From JAUILH01 sp965230535 (GTDB lineage Bacteria; Bacteroidota; Bacteroidia; Flavobacteriales_D; JAUILH01): a stretch of 64,000 bases of DNA. Position numbers and translations under genes: made by a program. The stretch spans positions 496,001 through 560,000 of the forward strand of contig OZ246010.1 in assembly GCA_965230535.1 (NCBI GenBank), in the 5' to 3' direction. A model generated the notes under the pieces. That model saw only the letters and a list, made by a program, of their open reading frames with translations. It was not told where the DNA came from and ran no database searches. Below, piece by piece: positions 50,029 through 58,279 of this stretch; position 1 is the stretch's first letter; the number at the start of each line of letters is the position of its first letter.

Positions 50029-50721
50029 ATGATTTACTTAAGACTATCTCTGCTATTTATTCTGCTTTCCAGTAATACTTTTGGACAACCCAACCCAAAC
50101 AAAGAATTTGGCAATTCCTTATTCGTTAATGAAATTTTGGCCTCTGATGGAACTCCAATAATCGTTTGTTCAAATTTTGAAGACTATGACTCAACTTACA
50201 CTGCCTCATCCAGATTCAAAATTTCATATTATACAGTAGATCATAAAAACGTCAGGCAGAAAAGAACGTTTGAACCAGATTTCTGGAAATGTGATTATGC
50301 GATGAACAAAGCCCATGAGACTAAATGGCAAGCAGCAATTGACAATTCAAATTTAAACCTGGATAGCTTATATCAACACTGGGCAAAGTTTGCCCATGAA
50401 ATCAATGGCGATTCCTTGTTTTCACAATTCATGTCAGGAAGAAAAGATTCGGTTGAACTCGACACCATGCGTCATTCAATAATGTACAAGGGATATGAAT
50501 TTGGTCTAGATTATATGGAAAATGATCTTATCGAAATTGAAGACCAACAAACCGATGAAATCATGACAATATTATTGATCGGACATAACACGTTCCCAGC
50601 CTTTAAAATTGATCGCATTCGATTTCGTCCCGGGAATTATCGAATCAGGCTAATAGATAAAGAAGGAGAAAAAAATGGTTTTAAGCCATATAGAGTTGTC
50701 GAGACCTTTTTGTCAGACTAA
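50029..50721 (+). CDS. Secreted protein of unknown function
   Basis: A 230-residue protein starting at the ATG at 50029, which gives signal peptide MIYLRLSLLFILLSSNTFGQ; the open frame starts 12 codons earlier. The mature sequence is mixed alpha/beta with regular aromatic strands (KISYYTVDHKNVRQKRTFEPDFWKCDY, ILLIGHNTFPAFKIDRIRF) and no recognised family. The last gene of the plus-strand run starting at 47778. The region after it holds module B. Confidence 0.62.
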   Translation: MIYLRLSLLFILLSSNTFGQPNPNKEFGNSLFVNEILASDGTPIIVCSNFEDYDSTYTASSRFKISYYTVDHKNVRQKRTFEPDFWKCDYAMNKAHETKWQAAIDNSNLNLDSLYQHWAKFAHEINGDSLFSQFMSGRKDSVELDTMRHSIMYKGYEFGLDYMENDLIEIEDQQTDEIMTILLIGHNTFPAFKIDRIRFRPGNYRIRLIDKEGEKNGFKPYRVVETFLSD

Positions 50722-50860
50722 ATTCTAGCTCCTTTTATTTAACATGACAAAAATTGTTTTCTCCCACAATAGAAGCAAAATAAAAATAACTCACTGTAAA
50801 ACTGACATTTACCTCCTAAGAAATGAGCTAAACCAAAGAAATGTGACAGCTTAATTGCCT

Positions 50861-51015
50861 TATGACTTGTTAAAATATGTTAAGCAAATAATATGGCACG
50901 GAATATGCTGTTACTAATATAGATTACATAAAGTACCTAGCCAATATCCCACCTGCTAGGTAAACCTAAAAGCAGCAACAAGTCATAGCCCCAACATTCC
51001 TAGTTGGGGCTTTTC
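50861..51015 (+). ncRNA. Module B: candidate sigma-54-driven structured small RNA
   Basis: Between two convergent genes, this module has TATGACTTGTT (50861-50871) and its exact inverse AACAAGTCATA (50977-50987), TGTTAA-N4-TGTTAA (50868-50883), and TGGCAC-N5-ATGC (50894-50908), one base from the sigma-54 consensus TGGCAC-N5-TTGC. Downstream are a perfect 8-bp stem (50934-50941 with 50955-50962) and an intrinsic terminator (stem 50988-50995 with 51003-51010, then U run). With initiation near 50920, the RNA is about 95 nt with two hairpins. No protein gene reads in it. The left arm would then lie upstream of the transcript. Confidence 0.55.
50894..50909 (+). promoter_or_regulatory. Putative sigma-54 promoter
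   Basis: TGGCAC at 50894-50899, five bases, then ATGCT at 50905-50909: the GG and GC doublets are at the -24/-12 spacing required by sigma-54, with one mismatch in the TTGCT block. The exact TGTTAA direct repeat just upstream (50868-50883) could bind an activator, although sigma-54 enhancers usually sit farther away. Confidence 0.5.
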
Positions 51016-51017
51016 TT

Positions 51018-51998
51018 TTATAAAAATCTCGGCTTGCGCTTCTTTTTCTTCTTGTCCTTCTTCTTTTTAGTCTTCTTTCTTTTAGCTTTCTTATCCTCTT
51101 CCTTACCTGGTTTTGGAGAGTCAACTTTGACTTTTTCCGGACCTTCATCAACATCCTCTTTCTTGAAAATCTGCTCAGAGAAATATTCTATTCCATGTAT
51201 ATCTCCATGGAAAATTGTCATCAGGTCATCATGATAAACTTTAAGTTCCTCTTCAATGACTTTAATTTCTGATTTATCAGCCCCTCGAGCTCTTTGCTGC
51301 CATTCCATCACCTTGTAATCCTGGTGCTTGTACAAACCGTAATTCTTTTTTGTGGACATGTATTTAACTACCACTGGATTATCAAGAGGAAGAATTGCGA
51401 TATCAAAAATCTGCTGATCTAAATCATCCTTTATTCTTTTAAGTCCAAATTGGTCTGCGTACTTCTGGCATGATTCATTAAATTCCGTATAATGTCCGTT
51501 CTCACTCAAAAACGTCATTTTTTCTCTCCACAACATTTCATCATCAGGGTTGTCTTTCATTGCCTTTAATGCTTTGAAAAGCGGCCTCTCTTCCTCCGGT
51601 AAGAAGTTATCTAATTCTTTATGAAATCCGTCCAGAGTTCTGGACCCGTAGATTCTGCCCAACTCTTTGCCTTCCGGATTTAGAACCAACATAGTTGGAT
51701 ATCCTTTGATTTTATATTGTAGCATTTTGCCCTTATCCGGACTTTTTTCGTTTTCAATTTTAATGGCCACGTAATCCTTCGCAATTCGTTCTCCCACCTT
51801 TTTATTGGAAAACACCCTTTGGTCCATTCTGCGACACGGACCGCACCAAACGGTATACACATCCACAAAAACCTTTTTGTTTTCTTTTTTTGCTTTGGCA
51901 AGCGCTTCATCAAAAGTGATGGACTCAAAATTTACCTGGGAAAATCCGCTGTGTGCTATAGAGAGACACAGGACAATGGTGGTGATTACTTTCATCAT
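51018..51998 (-). CDS. Secreted thioredoxin-domain protein with Lys-rich tail
   Basis: A 326-residue protein with signal peptide (about 1-20) and a thioredoxin domain with active site VWCGPCRRM and cis-Pro segment YKIKGYPTMLVLNPEGKELG (about residues 95-115). A long C-terminal region (about 140-300, helical, with WQQRARGADK) is followed by a Lys/Arg-rich tail ending RKPRFL. It shares its N-terminal domain pattern with the protein at 32046-32519. Probably a periplasmic disulfide reductase with an extra domain that recognises a partner. The stop codon lies 7 bases from module B's terminator. Confidence 0.83.
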   Translation of the reverse strand: MMKVITTIVLCLSIAHSGFSQVNFESITFDEALAKAKKENKKVFVDVYTVWCGPCRRMDQRVFSNKKVGERIAKDYVAIKIENEKSPDKGKMLQYKIKGYPTMLVLNPEGKELGRIYGSRTLDGFHKELDNFLPEEERPLFKALKAMKDNPDDEMLWREKMTFLSENGHYTEFNESCQKYADQFGLKRIKDDLDQQIFDIAILPLDNPVVVKYMSTKKNYGLYKHQDYKVMEWQQRARGADKSEIKVIEEELKVYHDDLMTIFHGDIHGIEYFSEQIFKKEDVDEGPEKVKVDSPKPGKEEDKKAKRKKTKKKKDKKKKKRKPRFL

Positions 51999-52066
51999 GG
52001 CTTAACTGCTTAATGTAACTAGCTGAATACAATAAATATAATGCCAAAATGTAATTCTACAACTAT

Positions 52067-53071
52067 TTAAAGGGATTCCAGTTTTTCAAACCTCTCCTCT
52101 CCTACATTGTTTTTCAGTATTTCTGCATCAATACGTTCATCGAATTCGAAATAGCCGTTCTTATCCTTTGCAATACATCCTATGCACTTAAAAGTTTCGG
52201 AATCTGCATTCAAGCGTCCATTTCTGTCATTGTAAATTTTGGACTGATAACGGGCATAGCAAGTTCCCAACATTTCGAATCCGCTGGTATCATCTGCAAA
52301 AATATTGAGGTAGCCACCCTCGCACATGGCGTAGTAGTTGTAGATATGATTCTTGTCTTTGTAGAAAGATGAGCCAAGATGTTGAAATGTGACTGTGTCA
52401 ACAACATCTGCAATGAGAGCCGCTTGTTGAGAGCCAATATACTCCAGAAAGTTGCAGGCACACAGTTCCGATTTAATGGCTTGTCTTGGAATATTCGCAA
52501 TTCCAGGTGCACTGGGAAAGCCTATTTCTCCATTTGGTCCCATGAATAATCCGCAAGACATTTTTCTCCACTTGGGGAGATTGGATTCAGCAATGGTTCT
52601 TACCGATTTCAGCCAATTTAGCCAGGCACCATCCTGATAGTTTGAATTGGGATTTTCCGCTTCAAATGATACCTCTAATACAGTTGAAGAGTCTACTTTT
52701 CTTAGTCGAAAGCTTTCTGTATAATTCCCTGAGTATTCTACCAAAATGTGTTCATTCTCCTTTATTTCCTTCACAACACCACTGTCTACTATTTCGCTGT
52801 GACGCTTAAAATAAACCTTTGAGTTTAGTTGCCAATCGGACTCAACATGACAATGCATTTTCAGGTTATCTCCCAAAGCAATGGCATATTCCGGACCGGT
52901 AATGATGTTCCAAACTTCTTCAGGACTTGCTTTAATTGTGAGTTGGCTTGTGATTGATTTGGTTTCGATCAAATGATTCTGGTCGGACTGACTTTCTTTC
53001 TCCTCAGACTTTTCTGAATTGCAGGAAGAGACAGTCATCATTACAAGAAGAACGGGAACTATGAATTTCAT
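52067..53071 (-). CDS. Lipoprotein with SRPBCC domain fused to DKNYY repeats
   Basis: From the ATG at 53071 this has 334 residues; the open frame is 25 codons longer, but that extension has no signal. The lipobox is MTVSSC, followed by SEKSEEKESQ (acidic). An SRPBCC/AHSA1-like domain covers about residues 40-150 (TSQLTIKASPEEVWNIITGPEYA, VKEIKENEHILVEYSG). A DKNYY-type C-terminal part (about 225-334: SSFYKDKNHIYNYYAMCEG, YQSKIYNDRNGRLNADSETFKCIG) follows. It carries about six Cys in the mature protein. The combination is unusual. Function unknown; probably surface-exposed. Confidence 0.72.
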   Translation of the reverse strand: MKFIVPVLLVMMTVSSCNSEKSEEKESQSDQNHLIETKSITSQLTIKASPEEVWNIITGPEYAIALGDNLKMHCHVESDWQLNSKVYFKRHSEIVDSGVVKEIKENEHILVEYSGNYTESFRLRKVDSSTVLEVSFEAENPNSNYQDGAWLNWLKSVRTIAESNLPKWRKMSCGLFMGPNGEIGFPSAPGIANIPRQAIKSELCACNFLEYIGSQQAALIADVVDTVTFQHLGSSFYKDKNHIYNYYAMCEGGYLNIFADDTSGFEMLGTCYARYQSKIYNDRNGRLNADSETFKCIGCIAKDKNGYFEFDERIDAEILKNNVGEERFEKLESL

Positions 53072-53161
53072 ACACATGTTTATTACTATAAAGCCTTCTG
53101 GTAACGTCTTAATTATGAAGTACAGAATCTGGTTCTCTATACTCAAAATATAGAGCTATTG

Positions 53162-53908
53162 TCAGCGGTTGTTTTTTATTTGATCAAAAAGTCTTTTTAC
53201 TTGCAGGTCTCCAAATCCGTATATATTCTCTCTTTTATTAAACTCTCTGAACACTGGTCCGAACTCTTCTGTTTCGAGTTCTTTCATGATTGCTATTAGA
53301 GATTCAACTGGCCTACCTCTGTCTCCGTTATCTGGTTCACGTTCAACATGTGCTTGTACTGCAGGCATTATAAATGGGTATGTCGGTTCTAGTTTTTGTG
53401 CTGTGTTGACTAACTTTTTTATATCACCGTACTGATAAGACTCCCAAAGGTTTGCTATTTGCTTAAGTTCTGTTAGGGCTAATTTATTCTCATAAACAGA
53501 ATTCAGTTCAAACTCGTTCAATCCTCCAAAACCATATTGATTGTGTGATTTGGGTCTAACAAGATAAATCGAATTATTCTGAGTGTTTTTTGTCAGAAGG
53601 TAGGTGACGAACCAAAAATTCACTTGACAAAACAAATCATCTTCAAACCACAGGTTGATATCTGAATCCGTATTTATGTCTATTATTTTCTGGAATTCGG
53701 GAACTGTCTCGTCAAAGTAATCCTGTTCAGTCCCTCCATAGTTCTGACTGATAAATTTGGCCCTTAAAGCAAATAACTCTTCTAAATCTTTTGCTTTTAT
53801 GTCTCCATCTATCAAACATTCTCTGGCCACAATAATATCACCCTGAATATTCTTTGGGAATTGCTCCCTCAAAGAATCTCCATTAAGTATATGATATTGC
53901 TTTTTCAT
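53162..53908 (-). CDS. DUF1835 domain protein
   Basis: From the ATG at 53908 it has 248 residues; the frame opens 14 codons earlier with a hydrophobic, non-family start. The DUF1835 pattern is clear: HILNGDSLREQFPKNIQGDIIVARECLIDGD (about 5-35) and INLWFEDDLFCQVNFWFVTYLL (about 93-114), with YLVRPKSHNQYGFGG after it. Members are cytoplasmic alpha/beta proteins of unknown function. A promoter (53924-53931) lies 15 bases upstream. It ends 15 bases after the frame of the SRPBCC-DKNYY gene opens. Confidence 0.82.
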   Translation of the reverse strand: MKKQYHILNGDSLREQFPKNIQGDIIVARECLIDGDIKAKDLEELFALRAKFISQNYGGTEQDYFDETVPEFQKIIDINTDSDINLWFEDDLFCQVNFWFVTYLLTKNTQNNSIYLVRPKSHNQYGFGGLNEFELNSVYENKLALTELKQIANLWESYQYGDIKKLVNTAQKLEPTYPFIMPAVQAHVEREPDNGDRGRPVESLIAIMKELETEEFGPVFREFNKRENIYGFGDLQVKRLFDQIKNNR

Positions 53909-53923
53909 TGAATCCTTTACTAA

Positions 53924-53955
53924 CAAATATAAAACAAGAAAGGCTCTCAAATAAT
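53924..53955 (-). promoter_or_regulatory. Promoter of the DUF1835 gene inside the upstream terminator
   Basis: On the minus strand TATATTTG (53931 to 53924) is an exact -7 box. TTTG 16 bases upstream falls in the loop and 3' arm of the terminator hairpin at 53939-53965. Transcription would begin near 53917, about 9 bases before the ATG at 53908. The same bases therefore end one transcript and start the next. Confidence 0.55.
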
Positions 53956-53965
53956 GAGAGCCTTT
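53939..53965 (-). terminator. Intrinsic terminator of the TonB-receptor gene
   Basis: An 11-bp perfect stem (53939-53949 with 53955-53965) around a 5-base loop. Reading the minus strand, it lies 23 bases after the receptor stop at 53989 and is followed by a T-rich tract. It closes the FecI/FecR receptor cluster on the left. Confidence 0.8.
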
Positions 53966-53988
53966 GAAAGCGTGCGATTAAATGAAGA

Positions 53989-56343
53989 TTAAAAACTCAC
54001 TTTGTAGCTGATAACTGGTAATAAAGGCAGTTGCTTACCAATAACGATACTTTGCGTGCCATGTTCGTAATATTGATTAACAACCGCCTCATTTGCTGTA
54101 GCGTTTTGAATGTCAATCTTAAACTCTGTGGTGGTTTTAGGTTTATTTCTTCTAATTCCAACAGCCACATCCAACTTGATAATGTCGTCTCCTTTTGCAC
54201 TGTATGGATTGCTCTCGTCTCTGACAGCATCTCCCTTGGCTATAGAAGCTTGTAAGTCGATTGGTGTGTATCTTTGTCCACCAATCATAGCCAGCTTAAT
54301 GTTAGTAAAGAATACACGTTTCTTCTCAGGTTTTCCCATTCTGAATTCTTTTCCTCCTAACATATTGAATACGTAATTTCCGTTAAACCTTGACTCTCTT
54401 TCTACTCCATCTTTAGCTGTGTACAAAGAATTGTAAAGAGATAAGGTCGTCATGTAATACAGGCCTTTGTTAAAGAAACGCTCGAAAGTGGCCTCAATTC
54501 CATAATTTCTTCCTGTACCTTCATTCACCAGATTACGTGTGGTATACCATCCTGCGCTATTCAGCAAAGAATAAGTACTGTTCACATCATCTTCAACAGG
54601 AACATCACTTAAAGTCTGGTAATAAGCTTCAAGTTTTACATGCAAAAATTGGGTTAACATATTGTCGTACCCCACAACAAAGTGCATTGCTTGTGACAGG
54701 CCTAAATCTCCATTAGGTCTTGTGAAGCTGCCATCTGCTTGTTGTTGCTCTGCCAAATACATAGAGATGCTTTCCGGCTTACTGTGCATTCCGGCTCCAA
54801 GAGAAATTGATTGGTTGGCTTTAAACTTCCATTTCAAGGCCAATCTCGGTTCAATGGAATAATCCTTCGTGTAATCGTAATACAGATAGTGTAGACCTCC
54901 AACCAGACTCAAATCCTGGTTAATTCTGTGTTTCAAACTTGCAAAAGCCTGAATCATACTTGTACTACCGCTCTGGTTAAGTTCCGGTTCAAGCTGAGAT
55001 GAATTGAAACTCCAGTATTCTCCTTTCATGTCAAATGACTGTCTGGTTAGAATCACACCTGTTTTAAGCTTGTTCCTTGTATTGAACTTGTGATTCAAAG
55101 TTGTCATTGCAATGAGGTTGGATTTTGAGAAGTTGGTGGTTGAAACAGTGTACAGTTCATTGTTGTTATCCGGAATCTGGTAAAACCCTTTGGACTGATC
55201 TCCGGAAGCAGATAAAGTGGTTCTTATATAGCTTTTGGTGTTGATGAAATAATTGTGCGTTAAACCAATTACACCAAGACTTGATTGCTGCTCTCCTTTT
55301 GAAATGATACGCTCTTCATCATCCGGATCTGTGTCTTCTATTTGAATGCTACTTAGTCCTCCCAGACCAAATAAAGAAAAGGTATGTTTTTTATTAACAG
55401 GCAACATCAACTTAAATGAAGCATCCTGATACTTTGGAACACCTGCAAAATCTACTATTCCAGCATTATCTAAAAGTGCCAACGAAGAATATCTGTAGTT
55501 GGCCAAATAGGATCCGTCATAGCTTTTTTTGAATGGTCCTTCAGCTGTGAATTCACTTCCCAATATACTCAGCCCCGCGGCATATTCCCTTGTTTCGTTG
55601 TTCCCATTCCTTAGTTTCATGTCAAACACCCCGGATAAGGCATTTCCATATTCTGGAGAAAAAGCTCCGGTAAAGAAATCGGAGTTACCTAGCATATTAC
55701 TGTTTAATGCATTAATGGGGCCACCAGTACTTCCTTCGTTGGCAAAGTGATTGGGGTTAGGGATTTGCACACCTTCCAACATCCATAAGATTCCTTTAGG
55801 CGAGTTCCCTCGTACCACAATGTCGTTGTTACCTTCGGCATTTCCATTTACGCCAGCAAAAGATGACACCATTCTTGCGGGATCGTCTATAGCCCCTGCA
55901 TATCTTTGAGTTTCTTCTACTGAAAAAGAACGGGCGCTGACCAAACTCATTTCATTTTGTACTTCAGAATTTTTCTCATCTGATTTAACAACCAATCCTT
56001 CAAGTTTTTCGACTGCCTCAACCAATTCAATGTTGATCACAACTTCTTTACCAGAATTGACCAATAAATTTGGCATTACTCTGTCTTCATATCCAATCAT
56101 GGTAATTTTAATGGTATGACGTCCAACCGGCACCTCTTCAAGTTTGAATTTCCCGTTTTCATCGGCAACAGAACCAATCACAGGATCGCTCCCAATTATC
56201 ACAACACGAGCTCCAAGCAGTTTGGCTTTTGAGTCTTGATCTACAATTGTCCCTCTTACTGTCTGGGTCATTTGTTGAGCCATACCTGTACTTGCAATAA
56301 GCATAAATCCGCAGAGTAAGGCTCTTTTAAACATGTCTTTCAT
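53989..56343 (-). CDS. TonB-dependent outer-membrane receptor (no STN domain)
   Basis: A 784-residue receptor from the ATG at 56343; signal peptide about 1-22. Domains are a CarboxypepD-regulatory-like beta-sandwich (about 25-110: GTIVDQDSKAKLLGARVVI, KITMIGYEDR), a plug (about 130-235: ARMVSSFAGVNGNAEGNNDIVVRGNSPKGILWMLEGVQIPNP) and a 22-strand barrel to the C-terminus (VISYKVSF ends with the aromatic). The SusC-type extension is short. Unlike typical FecI-linked transducers it has no STN signalling domain before the plug; an STN is found on the neighbouring protein instead. It has its own ECF-type promoter. Ligand unknown. Confidence 0.9.
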   Translation of the reverse strand: MKDMFKRALLCGFMLIASTGMAQQMTQTVRGTIVDQDSKAKLLGARVVIIGSDPVIGSVADENGKFKLEEVPVGRHTIKITMIGYEDRVMPNLLVNSGKEVVINIELVEAVEKLEGLVVKSDEKNSEVQNEMSLVSARSFSVEETQRYAGAIDDPARMVSSFAGVNGNAEGNNDIVVRGNSPKGILWMLEGVQIPNPNHFANEGSTGGPINALNSNMLGNSDFFTGAFSPEYGNALSGVFDMKLRNGNNETREYAAGLSILGSEFTAEGPFKKSYDGSYLANYRYSSLALLDNAGIVDFAGVPKYQDASFKLMLPVNKKHTFSLFGLGGLSSIQIEDTDPDDEERIISKGEQQSSLGVIGLTHNYFINTKSYIRTTLSASGDQSKGFYQIPDNNNELYTVSTTNFSKSNLIAMTTLNHKFNTRNKLKTGVILTRQSFDMKGEYWSFNSSQLEPELNQSGSTSMIQAFASLKHRINQDLSLVGGLHYLYYDYTKDYSIEPRLALKWKFKANQSISLGAGMHSKPESISMYLAEQQQADGSFTRPNGDLGLSQAMHFVVGYDNMLTQFLHVKLEAYYQTLSDVPVEDDVNSTYSLLNSAGWYTTRNLVNEGTGRNYGIEATFERFFNKGLYYMTTLSLYNSLYTAKDGVERESRFNGNYVFNMLGGKEFRMGKPEKKRVFFTNIKLAMIGGQRYTPIDLQASIAKGDAVRDESNPYSAKGDDIIKLDVAVGIRRNKPKTTTEFKIDIQNATANEAVVNQYYEHGTQSIVIGKQLPLLPVISYKVSF

Positions 56344-56377
56344 TTTGTTCAATATTAGTATCACTTATTTTTATATC

Positions 56378-56407
56378 TATGACAACCAAGAACAAGATGA
56401 CCCCTAT
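56378..56407 (-). promoter_or_regulatory. ECF-type promoter upstream of the TonB-receptor gene
   Basis: On the minus strand, ATAGGGGT (56407 to 56400), 13 bases, then GTTGTCATA (56386 to 56378). All 17 of these bases and the spacing are identical to the site upstream of the FecR gene. The receptor ATG at 56343 is 34 bases downstream. Confidence 0.75.
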
Positions 56408-56476
56408 TCAAAAAGTAGAAAAAATGAAAAAAATTGCTTTTTACGAGAAAACCAGAATTTGGTTTGTGTTTACCGA

Positions 56477-58279
56477 CTAAAACTGAAGCGCTACGCTATA
56501 GCCCAACCACATTTTAACGGTTTCGCGTGAAGTCGTTTTATTATAGAAACTGTTGTTTCCAATATCGTACCCATGTACTCCAGTATCTGGATTAAGTTGA
56601 TCACTTACATATAGATTGTAGGTCAAACCGGTATAAAGTGAGAAATGTTTCCCGAAACTATAACCTACTCCACATTTGAATTTACTGAGCAATGAAAATT
56701 CGGCACTTTTGAAACTTAATGGCTGAAGTTGCGAATTGTTAATTTCAAGATTAGAGAACAATTTTCCCGGAAGGTCTATATGAGTTCCAAAACCTAAACC
56801 AAAAGCCAACAAAGGAGTTGAATCGAAACGGTAACCTGCCGAATAGGTGTTATAGAATTTCTTGTGCCCCATTTTATAAGTCAAATTGGCTTGGGTCACG
56901 TCATTACTTTCTATTTCCAGTTTTCTATAGCCGTTTTTCACAAAGTTGAACAGTCCTAGTGCGAAACCTGAATGAATGGTATCTGAAATGTTGATGACAC
57001 CTATTTGAACTCCCTTAAGTGTTTTGGTTTTGTTAATAACACCAGCAATTTGAACACCTTTTAACGTGTCTGAATTGGTGTTTACGACACCAGCTATCTG
57101 CAAACCGCTCATTTTTTTAGTATGATTACTGACTCCTCCAATCTGTAAGCCTTTCATACTTTGAGTTAAATTGATGACTCCTGCTATTTGTGCACCACGA
57201 CCTTCTTTTGAATGGTTGTTGACACCAGCAATCTGGAAACCACTGAAGCTTTTTCCTGAAACGTTGGTGACTCCTGCTATTTGAGCGCCTGCTAACGAAT
57301 CTCTTGAAATATTGATTACTCCACCAATTTGGGCACCTCTCACAGTTTGATTATTAATGTTATACACTCCGCTCAATTGAAGTCCATTCACTTTCCCTCC
57401 AACCAAATTTCCGACACCTGCTATTTGAAAACCGTTCATTTTATTACGCACAATATTCAAAACACCTCCTACCTCAAGTGCCTTTACTCCGTTAGAATAC
57501 CCTGCAATGATGTTCAAAGAAAATGTATTGTCAATCAAACCGCTCATTCTGCCATTTGTCCCAAACTTTGGAAGAAATGACACCTGAAAAAGGCGTGATT
57601 CTTCAAGATATACGTTATTGATATGAAGGTTATGATCTTCACCACCAAAGAATTTCACCAAACCACTACTGTCCAGTGAATGCATAGGTTTTAGTTCATT
57701 TAATCGAGGAATCAAGACTACTTCAAAGGGTTTGCCGTCTGTTTTGGAAACCTGAATAACCGTGTCTCTATATTCCTTAGAACTGATGGCCAAATTAATA
57801 TGATCCGACTTACTTTTAACCGATAAGGCATACGAACCATCATTGTTGGTTAAACTTGAAGTCAAAGAGTTGGTTTCATACACTGTTACATCAGATACTT
57901 TTTGGCCATTTGCATTTACAATACTCCCTTTCATGGCATATAACCGTTTAGAGGGAAACTCTGGTTCTGCCTTTTGAATAATGACATAGGATCCTCTAAC
58001 TTTATACTGATAACTTTTTCCTAGTATTTGCCTCAGAATCTTACTAACTGACTCTGATCTTGTATGAAGACTTACTAATTCAGAATCACTAAAAAAGCTG
58101 GAATTATACGCGAAAGAGAATCCACCTTCTTTAGCCACCATGTTGAGTGCCCATGGAATTGGTTTTTGACTAACATCTATTGTGATCTTTTTATCGAGAA
58201 GACTTTGAGTCCAGGTATTTCCTGATATTAAAAGAATACTTAGTATTAATACGTATTGATGTCTAACAACCTTTGCCAT
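56477..58279 (-). CDS. STN-domain protein with GxQIxGVxN repeats
   Basis: A 600-residue secreted protein. Signal peptide (about 1-24) leads into an STN (secretin/TonB N-terminal) domain at about 28-108 (KKITIDVSQKPIPWALNMVAKEGGFSFAYNS). A CarboxypepD-like domain follows at about 112-190 (MKGSIVNANGQKVSDVTVYE). Then about ten tandem 16-residue repeats with consensus GxQIxGVxN run from about 275 to 440. A beta-barrel-like tail of about 150 residues (YSAGYRF, MWLGYSVALQF) ends the protein. The repeats resemble the LA_2272-type surface repeat. There is no plug. It overlaps the FecR gene by 17 bases, so the two are coupled. Such a split STN-bearing protein may pass the signal to FecR (inference). 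Confidence 0.85.
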   Translation of the reverse strand: MAKVVRHQYVLILSILLISGNTWTQSLLDKKITIDVSQKPIPWALNMVAKEGGFSFAYNSSFFSDSELVSLHTRSESVSKILRQILGKSYQYKVRGSYVIIQKAEPEFPSKRLYAMKGSIVNANGQKVSDVTVYETNSLTSSLTNNDGSYALSVKSKSDHINLAISSKEYRDTVIQVSKTDGKPFEVVLIPRLNELKPMHSLDSSGLVKFFGGEDHNLHINNVYLEESRLFQVSFLPKFGTNGRMSGLIDNTFSLNIIAGYSNGVKALEVGGVLNIVRNKMNGFQIAGVGNLVGGKVNGLQLSGVYNINNQTVRGAQIGGVINISRDSLAGAQIAGVTNVSGKSFSGFQIAGVNNHSKEGRGAQIAGVINLTQSMKGLQIGGVSNHTKKMSGLQIAGVVNTNSDTLKGVQIAGVINKTKTLKGVQIGVINISDTIHSGFALGLFNFVKNGYRKLEIESNDVTQANLTYKMGHKKFYNTYSAGYRFDSTPLLAFGLGFGTHIDLPGKLFSNLEINNSQLQPLSFKSAEFSLLSKFKCGVGYSFGKHFSLYTGLTYNLYVSDQLNPDTGVHGYDIGNNSFYNKTTSRETVKMWLGYSVALQF

